Source: Bacterioplanes sp965233665 (lineage in GTDB: Bacteria; Pseudomonadota; Gammaproteobacteria; Pseudomonadales; Oceanobacteraceae). Taken from it: DNA of 64,000 nucleotides. The number at the start of each line of letters is the position of its first letter. Positions within the stretch are counted from its first letter, which is position 1. Made by a program: the position numbers and the translations under genes. Below the pieces are notes generated by a model. The model searched no databases. It was not told the DNA's origin and worked only from the letters and a program-made list of their open reading frames with translations. The stretch is taken from the NCBI GenBank assembly GCA_965233665.1, contig CBDDTG010000029.1, forward strand, positions 1 through 64,000, written 5' to 3'. Shown here piece by piece: positions 34,712-43,479 of the stretch.

Positions 34712-37700
34712 TTACTGCGGTACTTGGTATTCTACCGGGCCGATATCAGCGGCCGCATCACGCGCGCGCCCATAAACGTCGGCAGGCCATATTGGTGCCA
34801 GGCCTTGATCAATCACAGGCGAACCCTGGCGCACACGCACCTGAGCGCCCATGATGTCAAGCAAAGGATCGGCAGTAATGGCGGTATTATCCCAAACCGG
34901 GGCACGCTGGCTTGAGCCTGGGGCATACCAGACGTTATGACTGCCGCTAACGTTGTCGAATTTATTGTCACCGCGATAACCGGCACCGATAAACGGCTGC
35001 CCTTGCTCGCTGTAGCAAATATTATTGCGCCAAACGATGGCGACATGATCGCTGCTGCCATTTAGATTTAAGCAGCCGCGGCCACCACGGGTTTGACCAT
35101 CGGCGGAGTAGCCATAAATCAGATTATTGCGAATCAACATGGTCCCCAAAAGGCCAGAGTCGCGAATAGCAATACCGCCATTTTCCGGCTCATTGGAAGT
35201 ATCTGGATTAACGCCATCCCAATCAGCGGCCAGGCCGACATTGATCAGTACGTTGTTATCAATTTCAACGTCCATCGACCAATCACACTGAGAGCCAACA
35301 CTGATGCCAGCCCCAGCTTGATCAACAATGACATTATGGTGAATCCGAATCGGCCCGGTGGTATCACCACAGCCGTCATCCTGATCAAATTGATGGATGC
35401 CAAATTTAGCTTTATTGCCGTGCAAGTAGTTGTAGCCAAACTCCCACGGCTCAACCTGCACATCGGCCCCCTCACTGCGCACGGTTAAATAGGTGGTGTG
35501 ATGCAGCTTGTTAGAGCCGTTGCAGCCGTAGTCATAAATTTCATTGCCCAGCACTTTAAAATTCGACACCCGGTCGTTGCCCCATTTGGCCGAGCCAACA
35601 ATGGCGCCTTGGGTTTTGCTGGCACAGCCACCGGGAATATCGCCAATGCGGTTGGCCACCGCGCGGCCATTTTTACTCGAGCGAATGCCATAGGTGCCTT
35701 TGAAATGAATCACTGGCCCCGTCGGCTGACCCAGCTCATCCACCGCGGTGTAATTAGAGGCATACACATCAAATTTGGACACCACCAAAGCATCGGCATT
35801 GTAGGCTTCAATACCGCGCTGAGCAGTCACCGAGGGATGAAACCCTGGGTAGGCTGCCATGGCAAACTGCGCATCCAATGTGCTGCTGGCCGCCGAGTTA
35901 TTCCAATAAATGCCATTGGCCGTCGACGCATCTCCGGTATCAACATCATGCACATAAATCGTCGCCCCGGCCGTGGCGCGATCATCGGCATGGGCCACAC
36001 TGCGCCAAGGGTTATTCCATGAGCCATCACCTGAATCGCTGCCCGCGGCGGTGACATGGTAAATATCGCCGTGCCTGACGGTAAAAGGCAGCGGATTAGA
36101 GCGCACGCCCTGGCTCTCAACGTAAATATTGCCAGCGCCTAGGCTCGCCTGGCCGGGCACAGAAAAGGCGATTTCCTGCATGCCGTGGGAGGCGTAAAGA
36201 TTGGCCGGCCCAGAGGGCAAGGTGCCGTCGGCATTTTTCCAGTAATAAACATAAGGCTCATGCATCACCCCGGCACTGTCTTCAAACAACAAGCGGCGGT
36301 TTTCATCCGAACCCGCGCCCAAGTCATGGCCCCAGATGGTCACGATGGCGCCGTCACCCTTGCCATCGCCAAGGCCATTATTGGGACCACTGATTAAGTC
36401 ACTAAATGCCAGCGCAGGCGCAGCCTCAGTCACAGGCGTTGGCACTTCTGCACCCTCAAATTGATACACCGCCACCACTGGGCTGCCGCCATTGCCCGCC
36501 TTAGTGGCCGCGCGATTCAGCAACAACAGCTGGCCAGAGACTGGATCGAAGGCACCAGCCGTTGGCGCTCCCCAAGCGAAGCGGTTGTCGAAGCGACCAT
36601 AGGCATACGGCAGCGGCTCATGGGCGGCATTGGCCGTTAAAATATCGTTTAAATCGTACAGCCAAACATAAGGGTATTCGTCGGCTGGGTCGTATGGGCA
36701 AGTCCCGCGGCATTGGTGGCCATCGGTTTGCTGAATGCGATAGCCGCCACCCGATTCATGCATGCCGGAATGGCCAATCACCGCAAAAGTGCGGCTGCCC
36801 GGCACAATAAAGGCAAACCAGGCCGCACTCATATGCGTCCACAGGTTATTGGATTGGCTAAAGTCTGAATTCAAACCGGTGTGGTTGTAGGCATCCCAAC
36901 TGCCGTCATGGCTATAGAGCGTGCTGGATAACGCCGTCTCCCTGCCATAGCCCAGCCAGTGCTGCGTTTCCACCGCGCCCGATGTGCCACTCATAGCCGC
37001 CGGGTTAAAAGTATAAAGACTGGGGCCAAAGCTGGCGCGTGTCACGCCGCGAATACCAGCGCCATTGCCAGCTAAATGCGTCGCCCCCAGCTCGCCTTGC
37101 CACAGCTCGGGCACCGGCGAGACATAATTTAACGTGGCACTGCCCCCTTGCAGGGCAAAAAAACCATCGACCTGTGAATCGGCCAATGTCTCTGGCGAGC
37201 GCACCAGCAGCGTGGTGTGGTCGTTATCAGCGCGCACATCGTTCCAGCGATACCCCTGAATCAGCAGCTCGCCATTCACATACGCCATGCCGCCGAGCTC
37301 ATCAATGCCTTGCGGGTTAGCCACGGCCTGCAGTACCCGCGTAAAGCCCTGTTTGACTTTTGCATTGGGTAACTCGGCCGGATCCGAGCCTTTACCCAGC
37401 ACCTCAGGCAGCCAAAATTCCGCAATGGCATCGTCATAGCGATGCGAATCAATAAATACCGAGTTTGACTGAGGGTTGTACGCCAGCCGACCATTGGCCC
37501 AGGCGGTTTTGGAAACCGCATCGCGGTAGTCGATTTTAAACGCCCCTTGATAAGCGCTTTCTAAATCATCCATGCTGGCCAACGGCAGCTCGGTTGGCAG
37601 CGGTGTTGACACCCTTCCACCGGCCTCAGCCAGCAACGGCAACAGCGCGCAAGAAAGGCCGCACAGCCAGGTTGTTATCCGACGCTTGCCACCGGAGTTG

Positions 37701-37744
37701 ATGCTACCGCCAACGCTGGCGATGCGTTTGTCGCTTGGTCTCAT
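34712..37744 (-). CDS. Large secreted protein with right-handed beta-helix domain
   Basis: 1010 residues with a signal peptide near residues 22-41 (RRITTWLCGLSCALLPLLAE). The first about 400 residues look like a beta-propeller (FFALQGGSATLNYVSP...TLLVRSPETL...VWLYDLNDI). A short IPT/TIG-like stretch follows (GDGAIVTIWGHDLG). The C-terminal third has pectate-lyase-type beta-helix turns (GIHQFDQDDGCGDTTGPIRI, HHNVIVDQAGAGISV, EIDNNVLINVG, LIRNNLIYGYS) and ends in GRARDAAADIGPVEYQ, as in choice-of-anchor beta-helix proteins. It probably degrades or binds a polysaccharide outside the cell; the substrate is unknown. Confidence 0.75.
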   Translation of the reverse strand: MRPSDKRIASVGGSINSGGKRRITTWLCGLSCALLPLLAEAGGRVSTPLPTELPLASMDDLESAYQGAFKIDYRDAVSKTAWANGRLAYNPQSNSVFIDSHRYDDAIAEFWLPEVLGKGSDPAELPNAKVKQGFTRVLQAVANPQGIDELGGMAYVNGELLIQGYRWNDVRADNDHTTLLVRSPETLADSQVDGFFALQGGSATLNYVSPVPELWQGELGATHLAGNGAGIRGVTRASFGPSLYTFNPAAMSGTSGAVETQHWLGYGRETALSSTLYSHDGSWDAYNHTGLNSDFSQSNNLWTHMSAAWFAFIVPGSRTFAVIGHSGMHESGGGYRIQQTDGHQCRGTCPYDPADEYPYVWLYDLNDILTANAAHEPLPYAYGRFDNRFAWGAPTAGAFDPVSGQLLLLNRAATKAGNGGSPVVAVYQFEGAEVPTPVTEAAPALAFSDLISGPNNGLGDGKGDGAIVTIWGHDLGAGSDENRRLLFEDSAGVMHEPYVYYWKNADGTLPSGPANLYASHGMQEIAFSVPGQASLGAGNIYVESQGVRSNPLPFTVRHGDIYHVTAAGSDSGDGSWNNPWRSVAHADDRATAGATIYVHDVDTGDASTANGIYWNNSAASSTLDAQFAMAAYPGFHPSVTAQRGIEAYNADALVVSKFDVYASNYTAVDELGQPTGPVIHFKGTYGIRSSKNGRAVANRIGDIPGGCASKTQGAIVGSAKWGNDRVSNFKVLGNEIYDYGCNGSNKLHHTTYLTVRSEGADVQVEPWEFGYNYLHGNKAKFGIHQFDQDDGCGDTTGPIRIHHNVIVDQAGAGISVGSQCDWSMDVEIDNNVLINVGLAADWDGVNPDTSNEPENGGIAIRDSGLLGTMLIRNNLIYGYSADGQTRGGRGCLNLNGSSDHVAIVWRNNICYSEQGQPFIGAGYRGDNKFDNVSGSHNVWYAPGSSQRAPVWDNTAITADPLLDIMGAQVRVRQGSPVIDQGLAPIWPADVYGRARDAAADIGPVEYQVPQ

Positions 37745-38151
37745 ACAATGCCACTCTTAATTGACTGAAAGGCTTGTTATTGACTCAACGGCTAGCCTAC
37801 TTGGCAGCGGACACACGCCATCGAATCAGCAACTGCACAGCACAAAGACTGATGGCCAGGCCAGGGACTGTGACGTGCCGTCAGTCTGTGGCATGCCGCG
37901 TAGACCAACCAGCGACAAAGGTGAGCATTGTCGTGAGCGAAAAAGTTCACTTTGTAGCCATTACTCACCTGAGCGACTGAAACACAGGTGATAAAGCCAA
38001 TAGGATAAGTGAGAGGGATGAGTGAGAGGGATGAGTGTGAGAAATGAGTAGCGACTAAAAGCGCCTTTTAGCCCTAGCCAGCTTCAGCAAAGCTCTAAAG
38101 AAGCGCAAGCCGAGCACAGCCGCCAGCGCCTGTGCTCATCCCAAAACCGAC
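37745..38151. other. Gene-free stretch with a short GAG-rich repeat
   Basis: About 400 bases. Around 38008-38050 the sequence GTGAGAGGGATGA is repeated roughly twice and followed by a similar GTGTGAGAAATGA. No coding frame on either strand is convincing. Promoters for the beta-helix gene (minus strand) must lie near 37750. Confidence 0.4.
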
Positions 38152-38508
38152 TTAACGACCAAATAGCTTAGGGATAATGCGATCAACAACGCTAGAGTAA
38201 TAGCGCTGTTGATGCGTTTTAATACAGGCAGTTGCATCTGGTTTTTGAGCGCACGCTGAGGCAACTTTCTCTTCGTCGACGTTATTGGAATAACCTTGCT
38301 GAAGCAGCTCAATGGCGTACTCAGTATCACCCTCACACACTGCCGGTGTTGCATCTTTGTATTTCTCTGCACGCGATTCCATACAGGCCTGATAGATCTT
38401 ATCGTAATACGGCTGCATGCTGACCAGCTGCTCAGGTGCATAACTGGGTGTGGCAGCACAGCCCGCAATCATTGATGCAACTGCAAGCGCAAATAGGGAT
38501 TTATTCAT
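38152..38508 (-). CDS. Small lipoprotein of unknown function
   Basis: 118 residues with a lipoprotein signal ending in a lipobox (MNKSLFALAVASMIAGC, Cys17). Four Cys in the mature part (CMESRAEKYKDATPAVC, ACAQKPDATAC) could form disulfides. I find no characterised family. Adjacent to another lipoprotein gene but separated by 225 bases. Confidence 0.7.
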   Translation of the reverse strand: MNKSLFALAVASMIAGCAATPSYAPEQLVSMQPYYDKIYQACMESRAEKYKDATPAVCEGDTEYAIELLQQGYSNNVDEEKVASACAQKPDATACIKTHQQRYYSSVVDRIIPKLFGR

Positions 38509-38733
38509 GTATTACCCATGTAAGTGATTGACAACCAACGATGCTCAGCTGCTGGCGTTTTTCAGTCTCTACAAAAAGCACAATATAGTCAGTTCTTTCC
38601 CCCTCGGCCACACCGCTAAACTGCCATCAGCGCGTTGTACAGAGCAACAGTACGAACGGGAACACAGGTACAAAAGGCGTGTGAATAAGGCAGCAGAAAT
38701 AGGCCAGCTTATTAATCCGCCAATAAAACTGAG

Positions 38734-39297
38734 TCACTTCCCAATACACTCATGCCCGTCATCCACCTTACGCATCACTAGCAACACCTGGCCCACATCG
38801 AAGCCCCATTTGCTCATGGTGGTTTCATTCACCACAACGCCGTCGGCGACTTTAAACATCCAATCATCCATGGTGAGGTCGATGGTATCGCCCGGTTTGC
38901 CATAGCGCAGCGTGTAGTTCATATGAATGGCGTTGCCGGCAAAGTTCATCACGGTCGGCTTCGGCACATCATTGGCCTTAGCGCGGTAAGCCCGTTGACC
39001 ATCGGCGTTGGTGGTGGGGGTTAAAGTCCAGATGCGAGTTTCGCGGCCATCGTCAAACTGGAATACTTCATCCAATGTGCCGACCCCTTGCTCGTCCCAT
39101 GTAGCAAGGATGCTGGCGTTAAACTGGCGAATTTGCTCGCCGCTCCAATCGCGAACCACGCCGTCAGCGCATAATTTGCCATCAAAGAATTCACGCGGAT
39201 CCAACTTGGGCTGGCGCTCGGCATAATCGTGCACCGATACCGATGAGCAGGCTGACAGCAGCAACGGCGCGGTTAGGGCAAATATCCACTTGCACAT
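38734..39297 (-). CDS. DUF3833 family lipoprotein
   Basis: 187 residues with lipobox LLLSACSS. The pattern KLDPREFFDGKLCADGVVRDWSGEQIRQF, DEVFQFDDGRETRIWTL, and GNAIHMNYTLRYGKPGDTIDLTMDDWMFK is DUF3833. Members are envelope-attached lipocalin-like proteins of unknown role. Ends in VMRKVDDGHECIGK. Confidence 0.85.
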   Translation of the reverse strand: MCKWIFALTAPLLLSACSSVSVHDYAERQPKLDPREFFDGKLCADGVVRDWSGEQIRQFNASILATWDEQGVGTLDEVFQFDDGRETRIWTLTPTTNADGQRAYRAKANDVPKPTVMNFAGNAIHMNYTLRYGKPGDTIDLTMDDWMFKVADGVVVNETTMSKWGFDVGQVLLVMRKVDDGHECIGK

Positions 39298-39367
39298 GGC
39301 GTATCCTCTTAAGTTTGCGATCTGAGAAAGCTACACTAAGCAGACCATTAGCCACCTAATCTGTTCC

Positions 39368-40000
39368 ATGCCACAACTTGAAGCGCTTCCCCAGCATGTT
39401 AAAAAAGCCTACGGCGTTTATTTATTTTCTGCCAGTCATTCGCTGATTAAACGCTTAAAGAAAGTCGCCCAGCCTAATGTGCACGGTCATAAAACTTGGG
39501 ATTCCAGCTTTTTAATCATGGATTACCTGCAACACCAGCGCGTGCGCAAACGTTTGCGCATGCTGGAGCTGGGCTGCGGCTGGGGGCCAGCCTCTATATA
39601 TTGCGCCAAACAACTGAAGGCGAGCGTCACGGGCGCTGACATTGACGATCAGGTATTTCCCTACCTAGAGGTGATGGCGGCCGCCAATGATGTGAAAGTT
39701 ACGCCGTGGTGCATCGCCTTTAATGATATGAAGGGCAAAAAGCTGGCGCAGTTTGATTATTTAATCGGTGCTGATATTTGCTTCTGGGAAAGTCTCACCG
39801 ACGAGTTATTTCGCCTGATTAAGCGCGCCAAGCGTGCGGGCGTTAAACGGGTGCTTCTCGCTGACCCTGGCAGACCCACCTTTGAGGCACTGATTGAACG
39901 CTGCCAGCACGCCTGGCCGCAAGCTGTTCGGCATGAACTGTGGTACGCCACCGAGCCCAAAAAAGTTACCGGCCATATTCTCGATATCGTATTTGAATAA
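39368..40000 (+). CDS. SAM-dependent methyltransferase (METTL21/lysine-methyltransferase-like)
   Basis: 210 residues. SAM motif I is MLELGCGWGPASIYCAK (about 60-76), and motif II-like VTGADIDDQVFPYLEVM follows. The pattern DYLIGADICFWESLTDELFRLIKR is the Asp-Ile motif where METTL21-type enzymes position a lysine. Homologues in bacteria modify proteins, but the target here is not known. It is followed by a strong terminator. Confidence 0.8.
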   Translation: MPQLEALPQHVKKAYGVYLFSASHSLIKRLKKVAQPNVHGHKTWDSSFLIMDYLQHQRVRKRLRMLELGCGWGPASIYCAKQLKASVTGADIDDQVFPYLEVMAAANDVKVTPWCIAFNDMKGKKLAQFDYLIGADICFWESLTDELFRLIKRAKRAGVKRVLLADPGRPTFEALIERCQHAWPQAVRHELWYATEPKKVTGHILDIVFE

Positions 40001-40011
40001 CGCATTTGAAC

Positions 40012-40035
40012 AAAAAGGGGCCAGGCCCCTTTTTA
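40012..40035 (+). terminator. Terminator after the methyltransferase gene
   Basis: AAAAAGGGGCC-A-GGCCCCTTTTT, a near-perfect 10-11-bp stem with T tract, right after the stop at 40000. Its mirror symmetry allows it to work for the minus-strand permease gene (stop at 40081) too. Confidence 0.9.
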
Positions 40036-40080
40036 TTGCCATATCAACAATGGCCTATCAGCAAAATCAAGTAGGCAACG

Positions 40081-41271
40081 CTACCCAAACAGATTGAGCA
40101 AATAGCCCACCAGCAATACCTGAGGCACGGTCACCAAAGGCAGGAATAAGGCGATCTTCCAGCTGCGGGTGGTGTCTTTTAATGACATGATTTCAGTGTA
40201 ATCCGTTGCCGCGCCGGCCATTAAGAAGGTAAAGGCATTGCCCGGCGCACCGGCGCGATTGACTAAATCGGCGGCGATGGGGCTGCTACCTTCTGAGCAT
40301 ACTTCCAAAATGGTGGTGACCAATAACGTCATAAATAAGCCACCGACCGAGGCGCCAAACCAGGTACTGAAGGCTTCTGGCGGCACAAAGGCGCGCACCA
40401 AGGCAATCAGCACAATGCCAAACACCACCCAACGCAATACCATGCGCGAATCTTTTAAACCTTCCCAAAACAAGCTGGCCAAGGCTTTAGGGCGCCAGTC
40501 GTAGCCACTCCAGCTGCTTTTTAACGTCGGCCAAAAGGGCAACTGCTGAAATTCCACTTGATGTGGATTGGCAGGCAGCACCTGACGATCCACCAAGCGG
40601 TCAAACACCCAGCCACTGAGTAAAGCAATGACCATAGAGCCGGCGATAAAGATCAGCGTCAGCGGCAAACCGATCAGGCCAATTAAAATTAAGGTTAAGG
40701 TCAGCGAGTTCCAGGGGCTGGCAATTAAAAACGCCATCACCTGACCGATACTGGCACCACGTTCATAGAGCTTCATGGCAATCATCAAAATGCCGTGATT
40801 GCATAAATCCAGAAGCAGGCCCGCCGCCGTTGCTCTGAGCAATCCGCGCTTACTGCCTCCGCGCCCCAAGACCGACATCACCAGCTCACGCGGCACACGG
40901 GTGAGCAAACCGACAAAAAATGCCGCCATCAAAATGCCCCACCACATGGCATTGACCATTTCAAAACTGGTGTGAAACATGGTGGCCAGCCAAGCAGGCA
41001 TTCCATCGTGGCCGAAGGCCAAATAGCCACCGTAACCGGCGATGACGAAAGGCAAGCAGGTCCACATCACCCAATCGATGCGTTTTTTTTGCTCACTGCC
41101 ACAGCATCCACCGTCGTCTTTGGGCGCGGCACTGCTCGGACAGCAACCGGCTGCGGTGACAGATTTGCCGCCGCATGTGCCACTCGCCTGCGGGGTTGTT
41201 TTGCCACTACAGCTTGGCGTGGTGGCAACCGATTCTTTACTACCGCAGCAGCTGGATGAAGTATGTGTCAT
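40081..41271 (-). CDS. DUF318/SO_0444-family metal (Cu/Zn) efflux permease
   Basis: 396 residues. The first about 65 are Cys-rich (SSCCGSKE, CSGK, CGGK, GCCPSS, GGCCGSEQ), resembling a metal-binding tail. Then come about eight membrane helices with the DUF318 signature LLRATAAGLLLDLCNHGILMIA, the second-half PWNSLTLTLIL, and the repeat-like EVCSEGSSPIAADLVNRAGAPGNAFTFLMAG. Close relatives are annotated as Cu/Zn exporters (SO_0444 type). It overlaps the MerR regulator gene by 4 bp and both are served by the MerR-type promoter at 41745-41775. Confidence 0.85.
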   Translation of the reverse strand: MTHTSSSCCGSKESVATTPSCSGKTTPQASGTCGGKSVTAAGCCPSSAAPKDDGGCCGSEQKKRIDWVMWTCLPFVIAGYGGYLAFGHDGMPAWLATMFHTSFEMVNAMWWGILMAAFFVGLLTRVPRELVMSVLGRGGSKRGLLRATAAGLLLDLCNHGILMIAMKLYERGASIGQVMAFLIASPWNSLTLTLILIGLIGLPLTLIFIAGSMVIALLSGWVFDRLVDRQVLPANPHQVEFQQLPFWPTLKSSWSGYDWRPKALASLFWEGLKDSRMVLRWVVFGIVLIALVRAFVPPEAFSTWFGASVGGLFMTLLVTTILEVCSEGSSPIAADLVNRAGAPGNAFTFLMAGAATDYTEIMSLKDTTRSWKIALFLPLVTVPQVLLVGYLLNLFG

Positions 41272-41714
41272 GACCCTGTCTCCTTTGATGCTTTGGCCGC
41301 GTCTGTGGGCAAATCCTCATGAGGCCCCTCGATTAAATGACAAATGTGATAACCGCACGGATGACAGTCCGGCTGGTGCTGCCATTGCGCCACCGCCGAC
41401 TCCATGCGCTCAACCAGTTGCTGCATCGCCGCCAGACGGTTGCGCGCCTCAGACAAACGCGGCTCGATCAACTGACGTACGGTGGGGCACGGTGACTCGC
41501 CCTGCTCTGCCTCCGCCAAAATCTGAGCGATGTCGTCGAGGGTAAAGCCCAACTGCCGCGCCTGCATAATAAAGTGCAGTCGCCGCGCGTCTTTGACAGT
41601 GAACTGGTGATAACCATTGTCACTTTTACCCGGCTTTAATAAGCCAATGCGGACGTAGTGGCGGATGGTATCTGCGTTAACGCCGGTGTCTTTTGCCAGC
41701 TGCTGAACTCTCAT
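41268..41714 (-). CDS. MerR-family metal-responsive activator
   Basis: 148 residues. Winged HTH: MRVQQLAKDTGVNADTIRHY, then VRIGLLKPGKSDNGYHQFTV; a dimerisation helix follows (LSEARNRLAAMQQLVERMES). Cys and His in SPCPTVRQLI and, near the C-terminus, DCHPCGYHICH suggest a soft metal (Zn, Pb, Cd or Cu) sensor. It overlaps the efflux permease start and lies in the same operon, and a matching operator sits immediately upstream, so autoregulated metal resistance is likely. Confidence 0.85.
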   Translation of the reverse strand: MRVQQLAKDTGVNADTIRHYVRIGLLKPGKSDNGYHQFTVKDARRLHFIMQARQLGFTLDDIAQILAEAEQGESPCPTVRQLIEPRLSEARNRLAAMQQLVERMESAVAQWQHQPDCHPCGYHICHLIEGPHEDLPTDAAKASKETGS

Positions 41715-41744
41715 TACTCAGCCCTTTTGTAAGTAGACCATGCC

Positions 41745-41775
41745 ACTTTAAACCTGCGAGTAACTCACAGGTCAA
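41745..41775 (-). promoter_or_regulatory. MerR-type promoter of the regulator/permease operon
   Basis: On the minus strand: -35 TTGACC (41775-41770), a 19-bp spacer, and -10 TAAAGT (41750-41745). A dyad ACCTGTGAGT-T-ACTCGCAGGT (41772-41752) fills the spacer. A 19-bp spacer with a central dyad is the hallmark of MerR-activated metal promoters. It lies about 30 bases before the MerR start codon. Confidence 0.88.
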
Positions 41776-41886
41776 GCCTGCAGCAACAGGTTTACAAAGG
41801 TTTCATGACATGGCTTCACACCGGCCACTCATGACGCGGCTGCCAGAGTCTACACTGGGGCAGGAGATCAAGGTTTTGGCGACCCG

Positions 41887-43479
41887 ATGATTACTATTCG
41901 CAAGTTGTCCGTATTGGCAACACTGCTGTATCTGGTTTTATTATTTCTCGGCTTTATGGCGGTGCGCGTCTGGTGGTTTTACCCCCAGGAGCTAGAAATC
42001 GTGCGCACTTATCAAGAGCACGAAATCCGCATGGTAAACCGCCAGCTGGAGCAAAAGTCCGAGCATTTATTGGCATTCGCCGTTGACTATGCCCGCTGGG
42101 ACGACACCTATGAGTTTATTCAAGCACCGCTGCCCCTCAACCCGGAGCATCGCTACGTGCGCACGAACTTCATCGCCGACACCATGATCAACCTGGACAT
42201 TCAACACGTACTGCTGGCGAATACCGAAGGCGAGCTGCGTTTATCCATGCGCCACCTATTAGAAAGCAACGAGATTCAGCGCTCACTGCCATCGCTGGAG
42301 CAATGGCTAACGGAGCAAATTCATTCAGGCAACCCAAACTTCGCTGAGCAGCCCACCAGTTTTCAGCACATTGAAGGCGAAACCTACATCCTGGCCGTGG
42401 CAGCCGTGCTGCGCTCTGACGGCAGTGGCGACATTCGAGGCTATTTGTTGATGGTACGCCGCGTCGATGACAGTTTTTGGGGAGCGCTGAGTTATGGCCA
42501 GCACCTCAAAATTGAAGCCAGCTCCAACCCACCGGCCAACTGCCCGCCCCTCTACAGCCGCCTTGAGGCGGCCCAGCAGCAACATCAACGCTGCTTAATG
42601 GACGTATTTGGCCGCCCTTCTATTATGTTGGTGTTTGATCATGGCAGCTCTTTACCACCGCTGTTCAAACCAACGGTTTTTGGCTCTTTTGTGATGCTGG
42701 CGTTGCTGCCCAGCCTGCTGTTTTTCGTCTTTATCAAGGCCATTATTAGCCCGATTGTGCACGCCACGGCTCACCTGCGCGACAACCGTCGCGTGGGCGA
42801 GTTCTCCCCCATACGCTTTAGCGATCCATTTAAAATTAAAGAGTTAATCGAGCTGAAGAACTCTTACAACGCTGTGGTTAAGGAGATCAACCGGCAAAAA
42901 GCCAAGCTGTTGGAGATGTCAAACACCGATCGTCTCACCGGCATTCATAATCGTCGTTACTTTGATGAAGCGCTGCTGAATACCTGGCAGCGATTGCAGC
43001 GCCATTCCGATGGCATGGCACTGGTACTGTGCGACATCGATTACTTTAAGCGTTTTAACGATCATTACGGCCACATTGCCGGCGACGAAGCCTTAAGACT
43101 GGTTGCCCAAGCATTGGCCAACTGCGCTCGCCGCGCCGACGAGCTGGCCGCGCGCTATGGCGGCGAGGAATTCATTTTAATCGCGTACGTGCGCAATCGC
43201 GACGAGCTGTTAAAACTGCAGCAGCGCATCAAACAGGTGATTGAGCAGCTGCATATCAGCCATGGCTTTTCCGACGCCAGCGACGATTTAACCATTTCGG
43301 CAGGCGTTGCCTGGATTCCATCACCAGAGCGCTGGCTAGAAGGCCTGCAACCAGAGGGCTGGGTGCAAGCTGCCGATCAAGCGCTTTATGAAGCCAAAAA
43401 TGGCGGCCGCAACCGCTCTGTGGTGCGAGTAATCAACAGCCCTGCAGACTGCCCTAACGTGTCTCAATCGCCGCAATAA
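41887..43479 (+). CDS. Membrane diguanylate cyclase with CHASE4 sensor
   Basis: 530 residues. One membrane span at about 7-28, a periplasmic CHASE4-like domain (EHEIRMVNRQLEQKSEHLLA, then DYARWDDTYEFI), a second span at about 265-285, and a GGDEF domain starting SNTDRLTGIHNRRYFDEALL. The active motif is RYGGEEFIL (about residues 422-430), so c-di-GMP synthesis is expected. There is no EAL domain. The 3' end overlaps the convergent purT gene by 26 bases. Confidence 0.9.
   Translation: MITIRKLSVLATLLYLVLLFLGFMAVRVWWFYPQELEIVRTYQEHEIRMVNRQLEQKSEHLLAFAVDYARWDDTYEFIQAPLPLNPEHRYVRTNFIADTMINLDIQHVLLANTEGELRLSMRHLLESNEIQRSLPSLEQWLTEQIHSGNPNFAEQPTSFQHIEGETYILAVAAVLRSDGSGDIRGYLLMVRRVDDSFWGALSYGQHLKIEASSNPPANCPPLYSRLEAAQQQHQRCLMDVFGRPSIMLVFDHGSSLPPLFKPTVFGSFVMLALLPSLLFFVFIKAIISPIVHATAHLRDNRRVGEFSPIRFSDPFKIKELIELKNSYNAVVKEINRQKAKLLEMSNTDRLTGIHNRRYFDEALLNTWQRLQRHSDGMALVLCDIDYFKRFNDHYGHIAGDEALRLVAQALANCARRADELAARYGGEEFILIAYVRNRDELLKLQQRIKQVIEQLHISHGFSDASDDLTISAGVAWIPSPERWLEGLQPEGWVQAADQALYEAKNGGRNRSVVRVINSPADCPNVSQSPQ

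Noticed and set aside
37745..38060. Two plus-strand open frames upstream of the beta-helix gene
   Set aside because: No ribosome-binding site and low-information composition; they include the GAG-rich short repeat.
38528..38905. 125-codon plus-strand open frame between the two lipoprotein genes
   Set aside because: It overlaps the end of the well-supported DUF3833 gene on the other strand and has no conserved motif.
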